The translations under genes and the position numbers were made by a program. The notes below the pieces were generated by a model. It searched no databases and was not told the DNA's origin. It was given only the letters and a program-made list of their open reading frames with translations. Source: Chloromonas sp. AAM2 (Eukaryota; Chlorophyta; Chlorophyceae; Chlamydomonadales; Chlamydomonadaceae). From it: a DNA stretch of 64,000 bases. Of this stretch, positions 9,922-20,487 are shown in pieces. Where the stretch lies: assembly GCA_004335635.1 (NCBI GenBank), contig QAXH01006470.1:8028-72027 (forward strand). Direction: 5' to 3'. Each line of letters starts with the position of its first letter. Position 1 is the stretch's first letter.

Positions 9922-12900
9922 ATGGCAGAGGCTGACAGGCCTCGCAATGCTCAGCATGAGAAGCGCAGGGCAAGGCAGGGTGCAGGAGTGCAGAAGCGGC
10001 ATCGGGTAAAGAAGAGCGATGTGGAGGATAACGAGGTGAAGCGACTTGAGGCAGCCATCGCAGAGGGGCGTCCAGCTGCTGGCACCAACCCGCTTTCGCT
10101 TACGGCAGATACCGGCACGGCCGGCTATGCCGCAGCCCGTACATTTGAGGAATTGCCGCTTTCCAGATACACCCTGGAGGCGCTGTCTGCAAACAAGTTC
10201 ACTACGCTCACAGCCATCCAGCGTGCTGCGTTGCCGCATGCCCTGGCCGGCCGAGACATCCTTGGCGCCGCCAAGACTGGCAGTGGCAAAACCCTTGCCT
10301 TCCTCTTGCCGGTGTGTACATGGGGCAGAACACTCAACGCAGAACACTCAACGCATGTATGCATGGAACAGTTCATCGCACGCGTGTGCTCTTGGATGCT
10401 GTCCATGCAGCATAAGACCTATTTCACAGCTGCACGAGCGTAGTATCACGTGTTATGTGCACACCTATGCAGGTGGTAGAGCGGCTGTACCGTGCGCGCT
10501 GGACAAGCCTGGATGGGCTAGGCGGATTGATTCTGACCCCCACACGCGAGCTTGCACTACAGATCTTTTTGGAGATGCGCAAGGTCAGCCATCATGTCCA
10601 TCAAGCAGCAACCAACAGGCAGCAAGTGCTAGACCAATGCGCCATTGCAGTTGCCAGCCGCTCAGACGGTCATTTCGGATCGTTATGACAGTCATGCTGC
10701 AGTGCAGGAGCTATGATAGTGCTGGGGTGGAAACGACGGGGTGACTGTGCGGACGGCGCTGCGTGCAGGTGGGCACGGGCCATGACCTCAGTGCCGGTCT
10801 CCTCATTGGCGGGAAGAACGTCAAGGAAGAGCAAGCATCCATTAACCGCATGAATGTGCTTGTGGCCACGCCAGGTGAGGCCATCATAAATAGAACCAGT
10901 CATTGGGGCTGTGTGTGTGATCGCCCCAGGAGTTATTGATGCAGCTATGACAGTACACAATGGTTTGCACCTCCTCTTATGCGGCCTGCGTGTTGCGTAC
11001 TGCAGGCCGGCTACTGCAGCACATGGACGAGACGCCGGGGTTTGACGCCTCAAATCTGCAGGTGGGTTGTGATGCTGCCAGTGTGCGTGACTGGACACGC
11101 TCCATACAACCTTCTGTTAGCTTCAGGCAAGTGCAGCAAGACATGGCTCAGCGAGTGTTCACCTTGTTGCTGCTTGGCAGGTGCTTGTGCTTGACGAGGC
11201 TGACCGGCTGCTGGACATGGGCTTTGCCGCGACACTGAACGCCATTTTGGATGCTCTGCCCGCCACACGCCAGACCATGCTATTCAGCGCCACGCAGACA
11301 AAGAGCGTCAAGGTGGGCAACACCTGCACTAGGCACTAGGCAGCAGGGCTGTCACTGGGCAGGCTCACTGCCCGTTGCTCACTGTTCAGGAAGATATCCC
11401 GCCTTAACGGGTAATCCTTCGGATTGGCGCTTTCCATTATGGCAGTTGCCGCCCCATTAGCAGCGAGGATAACGAGATGCTTGAATAGGCAGTGACACTT
11501 GAAGTCAGAGCCTCTTGTTGCTTGCTACAGTGTATCCAGTTTGCAGGCAATTTGCGCCACTTTCATGTGAATCTCAAGTCTAAAACTGCTCAGAATGGTC
11601 GAAACCGTCTGACGGTTTCTGTAACGCGGAATACTGCAGACGGCCAAGGTGGCCGTATGCGTATGCATATGGGCGTATCCGTATGCGGTGATCATGCAGT
11701 TGCGTCATATACGGCAGCTGTATCATGTTGTACAGGATCTCGCCCGGCTCTCGCTGAGTGCCCCCGAGTACCTGTCAGTGCACGAGGCGTCGGATACAGC
11801 AACACCCCTCAAGCTGCAGCAGGTGGGGCACGGCAAGCTAAGCAACTCCAGGGCAGGAGGGGATGAGGCACAGCAAGTCAAGCAACTCCCGGGCATTGTG
11901 GGATTAGTATCTATGTTATGCGAAGCACTACTCTGGAAAGGAGTACACCGGCCAGGGCTCAGCATTTGTAGGGCCAGCTGATGATATGTGGCGTAGTTTA
12001 AGTTGTGTGTGTGGAATGGGGCACATACACACATTACATACACAAGGGGGTGTATGTGATGGCGTCGGTGTGTGTGTGTGTGTGTGTGTGTGTCCGGGGG
12101 GGGGGGGNNNNNNNNNNNNNNNNNNNNNNNNNNNNNNNNNNNNNNNNNNNNNNNNNNNNNNNNNNNNNNNNNNNNNNNNNNNNNNNNNNNNNNNNNNNNN
12201 NNNNNNNNNNNNNNNNNNNNNNNNNNNNNNTGTGTGGGGCGGGGGGGTTAGGGGGTGTCGGTTGGAGGGTCGAGGGTCGGGGATTTGGGGCAAGGGTTGT
12301 GGGTCTGGTTGTGGGTGTCATCCCACACCTGTATCACCCCGCAGATGATGGCGTAAACATCAACCACGCATTTGAGCAAGAAGCATGTCTAGCTTGGTTC
12401 GTGGCTTGAGTCCAGACAACTGCCTAGCGCCTCCAAACAATACGCATATTGTCTGTGGGAGTTCATGATAGCACGCATCCGTGCATCAGTATCCTGTGGC
12501 CCATGGTCAGCTGGAGTAATGTCATGAAAGCGCGATTGTAAGCTGGGCATAGGCCAGGCACTCAAAGACATGCAACTCACCCTCCCTTGCATTATTATCA
12601 ATGCAATGGCAAACAAGCGCTACTAGCCACACGTTGTGGCCCATGTCCATGCCTCATGACCTCAATGTTCAGCTTATGGGTGCTCATTCTGAATTATGCG
12701 GCAGCCTTGATCCGAGCACGTTATCTGAGCTTGTTCAAATGGTGTGCGAATTCATCGCCTTGCTGCTGGGTGACCGCCCTGAACCAGTTACATACCCACA
12801 GGACTCAGCATCAGACATATCTCGCAGCGCCCTGGCACCCTTGGGCACACCCATTCCTCCCGTGCCTCCACCTGCCACTGCTCATTGAGCCCGTTCATCC

Positions 12901-15900
12901 AGGCAGTGATTGGCAGAGCCTCTATGCCTTGAACCATGTCAGCATTAGCTTGGTCAACGATATGATCATGGCAGGAAACGCATCACCCTAGCACCCTTGG
13001 AAAAGCCTCAGACATGTCGAAACACCAAGCACGCCTTGTCACATCATCAATGGGGTGCTTAACAATCTTGTTGGGTATGCTTTATCGTCACAGGCTGTGG
13101 CGGTAGTGAGTGCTGAACAGAAGATGGACACGCTGTGGTCGTTCATCAAGACGCACCTTGCCGCCAAGACCATTGTGTTCCTTTCAACATGCAAACAGGT
13201 GCGTAGCGCCGCTGGTCATCTCTTGGCCTGCGGGTGACCAACAGCCGAGTGCTCTCAGACTTGTGGTTGGAAGCAGGGGCATGCGCTTGTGAGCTGGCCA
13301 CACGTGCCAGTGCGATCTGGCACAGTGTGGATGATCTTTGATCATCTTTTACAGCCTTTGCCGACTTGCCTTGCCTGAGCGCGTTTGACTGCCTACCCTG
13401 TGGTGCTGTCCCTCACCTGTGACAGGTGCGGTTCTTTAATGAGGTGTTTCGCAAGCTGCGTCCCGGTGTGCCGCTGCGGGCGCTGCATGGCGGCATGAAG
13501 CAGATGAAGCGCATGGCAGTGTTTGAGGACTTCTGTACGGTGAGTGGGACACGAAAATGTGGACAAGGACAGCAGCAGTCTTACACTGCAGTTGTGCCAT
13601 GCCTAGCCAGTGCTCCTGCATGCCTGGTAAGTTGCATGTTCCGCACCGACGGCTGCAGCCCTGTGCTGCTTTTCTGTCTGTGACGCAGGCGGAGCACATG
13701 GTGCTGTTCGCCACGGACATCGCCGGTCGCGGCCTGGATTTCCCCCGCGTGGACTGGGTGGTGCAGGTGGACTGCCCAGAGGACACAGCGGCGTACATAC
13801 ACCGGGTGGGGCGCACAGCAAGGTGCGACCGGGATTGTGCACACTTTGTCAGGGCATGGGACAGCACCTCCAGCGAACTATCAATAAGTTGTTCCAGTCC
13901 ATGCAGTCTGTCCACATCTGCAGTCAGTGTGCCCTGTGCTTGGTGTTCTCGCGGTGCAGAGGGTGCATCAGGTGGTGTGTGCCCGACTGTCTGCCTGCGG
14001 CTCAATGGTTGCCTGGTGGCCGCAGGTACCTGTCTGCCGGTCGTGCGCTGATGCTGCTCACGCCCAAGGAGGCAGAGGGCATGAAGACAGCACTGGCAGC
14101 GGCCAAGATCCCCGTGAAAGCCATTAAGATTAACCCGGCCAAGCAGCAGCCCATAGGCCCGGCACTGCAGGCACTCCTGTCCAAATCGACACAGCTCAAG
14201 GTGTGCGTGCATGTGTACAAGGAAGCCCTCATGAGAGTGGCAGGCCTGACCGTGCAGCTGCCCATGGATAAGATTGGCACCATAGAGGCAAGCAGAACAG
14301 GGCACAGAGTTCCACTTTGCGTTTACGTGTAGCGATGGTGTATGTTTGGGACAATCACACTGCGAGCATTGCAAGGTTGAGAAATCTGGCTTCCGGCAGA
14401 ACAAGCCCTGCCGCTTTGGCGTGCTGGATTCCACAGATGTCTGCCATTGTGCGTGTTGTGGGTGCCTGGCTTGATTTTCAGATTGGTTTTGTGCGCAGGA
14501 GTGGGGTCAGCGTGCACTGGTGGCATATGTGCGTAGCGTGTTCCTGGCCCCTTCCAAGGACGTGTTCGACGTGGCGTCCCTGCCCCTGGAGGCGCTGGCG
14601 GCCAGCTGGGGACTGGCGGCCGCACCGCGCATGCGATTCCTCAGGAAGGTGAGGCGCATTGGCAAGCCTGCCGTGTTGTTTACTTGACAAGCCTCCAGTG
14701 ATTGGTGCTATCCTTTCTAAGCAGTATGACTGACCTAGTGGAACAATGGCAATGTCGGTATGTGTCTTGATTTCCCAGGTAGGCGCCAATCGTGAGGTGG
14801 TGGCTGAGCTGGGAGCAGAGCAACAAGGCCAGGCAGAGGAAGGTTTTCAAGATGAGGATGACCAAGAAGCCGAGGCGGGCAGTGATGGCGAGCAGCATAC
14901 AGCAAGGATTCGGCCGCAAGGTGGCCAGCAGGCAGACCTCCAGAAGCTGCAGGGTCCTGGCCTACCGCACGAAGCGAAAGCTGACGATGCAGACGATTTC
15001 CTGGTGATTAAGCGACGCAACGTCTTCGAGGATGGCGACGTTCCCGAAGGCGTTAACGTGCCTGAGAGCGAAGAAGCGAAGAAGAAGAAGAAGCTCAAAA
15101 TCAAGGTGTGTCTGCACAATGCACACAATCTCATCACTTGATAGGCTGTGCTGCCGGCCTCCTTCATTGTCTATCTCAATCTTGTTGTCTCCTTAATTGA
15201 TTGGTATGCTGCGCTATGTAGCCATCCTCCCACCTCCTTGTGGCTTGCAGGTCGGTCGTTCCTCGGGTCATCGTGTCGTGTTTGACAGCGAGGGAGTGGC
15301 CCTGGATCCGCTCGAGGCCCTGGCAACCGACCCGGAGCTGCTGGCAGACCAAGAGGGCATGCACGTCGTGGCCTGCGCACCCGAGGCCCGATTCTCCATG
15401 GCAGCGCAACGCATGAAACAGTAAGTGGACGGGCCTGGCCTTGGCATCCAGCACTAGGCGGCCCGTTGCGGCAAGTCACGAATGCACATCAGCCACCCCG
15501 CCCCTCACTCATAATACAAGCTGTTTGCCACGCAGGCGTGACCAGCAGGACAAGGCGCGTTTGCGAGAACAGAGGGCACTGCTTAAGGCTGAGCGCAAAG
15601 CTCGCAGCAGAGCTGAAGCAGGAGAATCGGGCGTTGCGACGTTAGGGCGGCAAGTAGATACTGACGACGAAGATAGAGGTGACAGCAATCAACAGGTGGA
15701 TGTGGCTGACAGCAATCAAGAGGCTGGCGGCCAGGATAGCCAGCAGGCGTCCATCCCCACAGCCCGGAGCAAGCGGCTGTCCAAGGAATTCAAGGCTGCT
15801 ATGCCACTGGCGAAAAGAGCGCGTGTTACCACGCCTGCGTCTCTCACTCTGGCTGAGCAAGAGGCCGCGGTGCTTGAAAGGATTGCTGTCCAGCGCTTGA

Positions 15901-15905
15901 CCTAG
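9922..15905 (+). CDS. DBP4: ATP-dependent DEAD-box RNA helicase, DDX10/Dbp4 type
   Basis: Nucleolar DEAD-box helicase; in yeast Dbp4 releases U14 snoRNA during 18S rRNA processing. Fourteen exons join in phase to 808 residues: 9922-10311, 10473-10583, 10769-10874, 11006-11061, 11181-11312, 11736-11822, 13094-13198, 13426-13539, 13689-13822, 14026-14200, 14499-14648, 14779-15105, 15251-15420 and 15536-15905. Visible motifs are the Q-motif region ([12 protein letters not shown]), motif [10 protein letters not shown] (about 115-122), [21 protein letters not shown] (226-229), [29 protein letters not shown] and HRVGRTAR (about 404-411). After the helicase core come a [12 protein letters not shown] segment, [20 protein letters not shown] (typical of Dbp4/DDX10), a K-rich stretch and a charged C-terminal tail with [19 protein letters not shown]. 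Intron 6 (11823-13093) is unusually long and holds an N gap. An ATG at 9922 is chosen; no earlier in-frame ATG was found. Confidence 0.93.
12040..12245. repeat. GT/poly-G low-complexity tract around an assembly gap
   Basis: A (GT)n run and a run of about a dozen G residues lead into unknown bases at 12108-12230. The sequence resumes in G-rich DNA. It lies inside the long intron 6 of the DEAD-box helicase gene. The gap length may be only an estimate. Confidence 0.8.
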
Positions 15906-16619
15906 GCCTATGCCTTGCCACCATATCTTTATGTAGTCTCGTACCAAGATCGAACAAGGCAATGCGATATGCTACGGTTCAGATGCAAGATTGTTTACTG
16001 GTTCAAGCCGTTCGTGGTTTTGAGCCGTCCGGGCAGGGAAGGTCACTGGCTGGACGCTTGGGCTGCTTGCTTTGTTCATTTTTCATGGTAACTAATCAAC
16101 ACTGTAGTACTGGTTGAAATAACATGGTCAGATTTGTCATGTGCTGCTATGAGGCTGCGTTAAACGGTTTTTGCGGTTAAGAAACACGTTCATTACAGAT
16201 CTACAATTAGCACTAGAAAGAAATATGCCAGGGGCAGCCTGAGCTTCTTCATGTGCCGTCTGTGACTGAGATGCATGCAATGAACTCATATTTATGCCAT
16301 GGATTTCGTGTACTGCGGTGAGGATTGACAAATGGCATTTGTACTACAAACATCAGGCTACCAGATACGCACAGCCTTTCCAGCGCTTACAACTTTGAGA
16401 ATGGATGGCGAGAAATTAGAAGGCAAGACATTCAGCGTCAAAGCGACTGGTGGCGCCTTTTGTCACAACTGATCTAACCAGTCCAGCACGCACCATGTGA
16501 AGCACACGAACGTCAAATGTCGCGCGAGGGCTGGCTGGCAGCCAACAGAGAATAAGCATCTGAGGCTGAGTCTGCAGTGCTTGCAGTGATGCATTTGGTG
16601 ATATGGGCAGCTAGCGACA
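15906..16619. other. intergenic region, no gene seen
   Basis: About 700 bp downstream of the helicase gene. Its last part (about 16390-16619) has weak, gapped similarity to about 20220-20500, the flank of the site-1 protease gene. This suggests that the duplication described in the next entry extended here. No open exon of note. Confidence 0.5.
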
Positions 16620-16915
16620 AAGTCCTTTCATTCCAAGTTCTGCTTTGCCTGCCATATGACGAGCCCTTATCATATCAAAAACCAAACCGACAAAGTACAG
16701 GACTCATCCCAATGCTGAACTCAATCCAACGAATGCACTCCGCGCCACGTTTGCAAAGAAGAAGGATATACTCTTGCTGAGATCAGGCAGTTGGGCAGCC
16801 ACCGAGTAGTTGACACTGCAGTTGCCACTGCTGTAGCATCTGCGTCGTGCGAGAAGCTTATGTTGCCCTACCACCGGCCATGGCAAGAGAAGCAGTACCT
16901 GACATGATTGCTCAG
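16620..16915 (-). pseudogene. decayed copy of the last exon of the site-1 protease gene
   Basis: The segment parallels the C-terminal exon at 20488-20841. It has the GCAG acceptor followed by codons for CYSSGNCSVNYSVAAQLPDL and SKSISFFFANVARSAF, against [38 protein letters not shown] in the intact gene. A stretch of about 100 bp between the cysteine block and the NYS block is missing. After VGLSSALG the frame is broken where the intact gene reads into its transmembrane segment. Flanking non-coding sequence also matches (CCATATGACGAG, AGAAGCAGTACCTGACATGA). It is read as a partial duplication that has degenerated, not as a working gene. Confidence 0.8.
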
Positions 16916-17098
16916 CACCAGCTGCTGCCTCATAATGTTTTTCAATCAGATCACAAGGCATAGGCCCACACCAGCTGTGCAGCAGCCAAACATCCGACAT
17001 GGGTCTTAACCGTCACAGGAACGTAAAAAAGCAAGCGAGGCGGAACATAACAAATCTTTTTCAAACCCCCGCTCTGGCAGCACAGGCTGTTGCCCAGG

Positions 17099-17420
17099 TC
17101 ATAGAGCCTCGTAGGCCTCAAGATACCTGCCCATGACCAGTACAGGGCAGACATGTTTGCGCGCGTTTAGCAGAATTGATTACCTGCTGTTCGCTCAGTT
17201 GCTGGAATCATTAGCTGAACGTAGCGGCTGACCTTTATGGGGCAATGAGTGCGTGATCTAAATATTCTTGTCACCTGCAGGACTCACCTGCTTGGACGGT
17301 TGAGTAGGCACGCCAATCCCTGCCGGACGCGGCAGTACAACTCCTCGTTGTCCGGTGAGAGCTCTTTCTCCAGCAAAGCCAACGCGCTGCGGTACTGCGC
17401 CTCTGCCTCTCGATACCGCG
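17099..17420 (-). CDS. C-terminal exons of a TPR-repeat protein (5' part not found)
   Basis: Two minus-strand exons join in phase. About 17420-17288 encodes EAEAQYRSALALLEKEL, SPDNEELYCRVRQGLACLLN and RPS. 17126-17099 encodes the rest of an Arg codon and YLEAYEAL, then TGA. The first matches helix A-turn-helix B of a TPR of the kinesin-light-chain kind. The second looks like the start of the next repeat (GRYLEAYEAL). The intron has a GTGAGT donor and a GGGCAG acceptor. No upstream exon could be assigned within the following 3 kb, which is filled with repeats. It is either the end of a gene with a very long intron or a relic left by the same duplication that made the neighbouring pseudogene. 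Confidence 0.5.
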
Positions 17421-17507
17421 ATAAGCACGGGCGACAGCAATGATTGTGTTCGCCTGTGACCCGTTGAATATTATTGCTGAGAAGCTCTGACTAGTCATGG
17501 TGATTAA

Positions 17508-17690
17508 TAAAAAAAAGTTTGCCAGTTCTGGGACAATTTTGTGAGATGAACAGTGACGTGGTGGAGTGCTTAGTCCTTGCCTGAATGAGTGTCACGTGGG
17601 ACTAAGATGTGGTGCCCTGGTTGGAGTGGTAGACAATGTGGTGGCCAATTCTGTGAATACATATATAATTCTGGGACAGTGTCAATGTTG
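17508..17690 (+). mobile_element. degenerate TIR/MITE-like element
   Basis: An A-run and GTTTGCCAGTTCTGGGACA at 17508-17535, then sequence including GGTAGACAATGTGGTGGCCA and a second partial terminus (ATTCTGGGACAGTGTCAATG) at about 17668. A GGTAGACGGTG block at about 17760 also occurs in the 47507-48486 element. Composite or decayed copy. Confidence 0.6.
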
Positions 17691-17799
17691 GGTGCTGGAT
17701 GCCTGTGGCGTGCTGGACAAGCGTTTTCTGGCACTGAGACATGGTGTATGTGCGTGTGTTGGTAGACGGTGTGGTGCACTGCCAGTACAAATAAATGTA

Positions 17800-20487
17800 A
17801 AATGTATATGTATATGTATAAATGTTATGACGGATTCGGTGTGTTCAATGAGATGTATACTAGGACAGAAATGGTGGCCAGAGTGTAGTGGCACACCTGA
17901 CACACGGTCACAACACATCCTGACACGCCGAGTCACAACCCGCAGAGCCCGCTTTTGCTACAGAAGCCCAGCAGTCGTCTATCAATGATGCAAGTAACAT
18001 TACAGTCTGAGTATGCAGCTCATGGTCAGCATCAGGCGGTTGCACCTGCGACTGACTGCACGGTTGATCCCTGCTTACAGGTGCCGCCTGCATTGTGAAC
18101 CAGTTTGGCCTACAAAGCCTGACATTGAGTGCCCCGGAACTGGCCGTACAACTGAGCAGCCGTGCTGTGAGCAGCCGTTCTTGCATTCTGTAGCTATCTC
18201 CGACACCCGCGCCCCGCGGCCACCACCAGCAGCCGAGCTAAACCCACACGGACAGCGCATGGACAGTGAATCATTGAAATCAGCTGCACGTGGAATCGCA
18301 ATCAAATTGGAAACCCATGCTGGGTCCGGAAACAGCCGGTCTCTGGCAGAGGTGCCGCCGGACTCCAACCGCGGGAGATGACTCAAACCTGAACAGTTCT
18401 TTCTTTTCAACAACTGAACACATAAAGTCTGTAATGGACCTGTACTACCTGTAAGGTCTTTGGTCAGATTCCTTCCTCTGATCAAAAGTGAGGCAAAAAG
18501 AGTGCACGCCCCCTAGGTGTAATCGTATCATTTATGGCTGAGCGCTGCTATGGATCACCAGTAGCAATGCAGGTGACATCTGGGTATACAGCTATAATAA
18601 CCTTCCCGGTTTTGATGAACACAGACCTTGGCAAGGCTCACATTACGCCTGCATTTTAATGTAACTGATATGCTTGCTGAGTGCTTTTGCTCGAGCCTCA
18701 CCCCATCGCTTTAGCCCGGCAAGTGTGTGGCATGTCACAGGCCGTTCATGTCCACCCACTACGTCACGCAAGTGGCTGACAACCAGCAGCTAGTCAATCA
18801 ATACACATGGCATTTAGTAGTGCATACGCCTGAGTAGTGAGACTATCGTGCCCTGCTCATGCTTCTGCCTGTGTTGTGTGCCAGTTGTTGCCAGGGCTGT
18901 CAACGCGAGTGAAGCTTGGCTGTGATCTTTCCGGTAGGTCAAAGAACCTGGACTGTTGACCACTGCCTTGTGGCTGATTTCCTGTCTGACGGCAAGCTTC
19001 CAATGTTTCGCCAGACAGGCGTGAGACTCATATGCTGCATGCCCATGCGACCTGGCAAAGAGGCGTTACAAGGAGGGAGTGCACACCAGGAAGCACGTTC
19101 AACGCAATTATCAGTTGTTTGCGCGAGTTGCAAGAGTGTCTCCTAGTGAAGGGGAAGCAAGCCGTGTCAGTAAGGCGTCCTGCCCTCCCGAACCATGCTA
19201 ACCAGTTGTATCCTGTTGACGAGGAAAATCAAGCATGGCCTTGGCAAGGCTCCCGAAAAGGCGGGACGTGTTCCGCTTGTTTCTTGGTGTGCTCTTCCAG
19301 CTCTTTGGTTTTTGATGGGTGGCCGGTGTGACTCGTGTGAGCAAGTGCTGGGCGGCGCCCATCCCATTCCGTGTCCTCTGACGGCTTCCCTGGTAAATAT
19401 ATGTACATGTATGTATGCTGGAAAACTTGTTGTATATATAGTCGTACGTCCAGGCTGCGCGGGATACCATTTACCATATCTTGGCCCAGGAATGCACCAG
19501 ACAGGAGGCTGTGCATTTGGTAGCATGCTCTAGGCTTGCTCACAGACGATAAGAGAGATTAGTTGTTTTAATCGCGCGGCATGATTATTGCATACCTGAT
19601 CTTATCCAAGGGGGTAAGACATTTGAGAGACAATGAAAATTGAGAGACGCATACCTTTTAGGCCCCTTTCTGGGTATAACGAGGTCTGCGGTCAGCATAG
19701 TACCTCGAGGGGTTACCACCATCATAACTATCCAGGTGTTTCTCGATCCCCTTTACTGGTAGGTTGGACGGGTTGGAATCCCTCTCTTCCGGTGAAAGTT
19801 TGGTCACAAAAGAGGGAAAACGAAGTGGGTATGACTGTACGACTAGATACGACTAGACCGCTGAATGGTCTGACTGAACATGTGATCGTCTCGATTGGAC
19901 GCTGTTGAAGGCAAACCTGAGTACAAAAGCTGTTTTCGATTTCCTATGCTGGCCTTCAGACACCAGCATGAGCTTCTGCCCTGATCGTGGTACTCCCTTG
20001 AGTCATTCGGCATTGAGCGCTCAACGTAACAGCGCTGCCCTTATCCTATGATGCACACATACATACCGCCTTTGCCGTCGTACACTGAGGTGCCGCAGCA
20101 GTTTACGTAAGGATGTTTTGTAGGACAACAGCCAGTTTACGTTTGGCGGGTTGACTTAACAGGATACCACACAGCCTCTGTGTAAACGGGGCTCACAGAG
20201 ACTAAGCCAATTTCTTGCAACAGACGTTGATGAAAGGCGAGCAATCAGAAGGAAAGCTCAAGACGTTCAACCTGAAACACACAGCGTCAAACAGTGTGGC
20301 ATTTGTCGTTGGAATTGATTACCTGTGCAGAATGTACACTTCAAAGGCCATGTAAAGACCTTGAACAGTGCAACAACAAATTGGTCCAAGAATGAGAGCT
20401 ACCTAACAACGCATGAACGATGAATAAGCAGTGATGAGGCTACCTTGCAGCGCCTGCAGGAAGTTGTGCATTCAATGAAGAGGCCTT
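17800..20487. other. gene-poor region between TPR exons and site-1 protease
   Basis: No confidently coding exon. A short open stretch after an acceptor at about 18080 (plus strand; IVNQFGLQSLTLSAPELAVQ) has protein-like composition but no neighbours. A 91-codon ATG-initiated ORF at 19633-19908 (plus) resembles nothing I recognise. A segment at about 18300-18430 has a diverged second copy at about 28290-28395 (shared ACCCATG...GGGTCCG...AAAC). Weakly AT-rich tracts lie at 19395-19445. Confidence 0.5.

Noticed and set aside
13436..14434. Minus-strand ORF of 332 codons
   Set aside because: It is antisense to well-supported exons of the DEAD-box helicase (HRVGRTAR and flanking motifs) and runs through their introns.
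18080..18190. Plus-strand open segment IVNQFGLQSLTLSAPELAVQ considered as an exon
   Set aside because: It follows a good acceptor but ends in a stop within 40 codons and has no upstream exon. Too little to call a gene.
19633..19908. ATG-initiated 91-codon ORF considered as a small gene
   Set aside because: It has no recognisable motif, splice partner or flanking signal. Mentioned only as an open frame within the gene-poor region.
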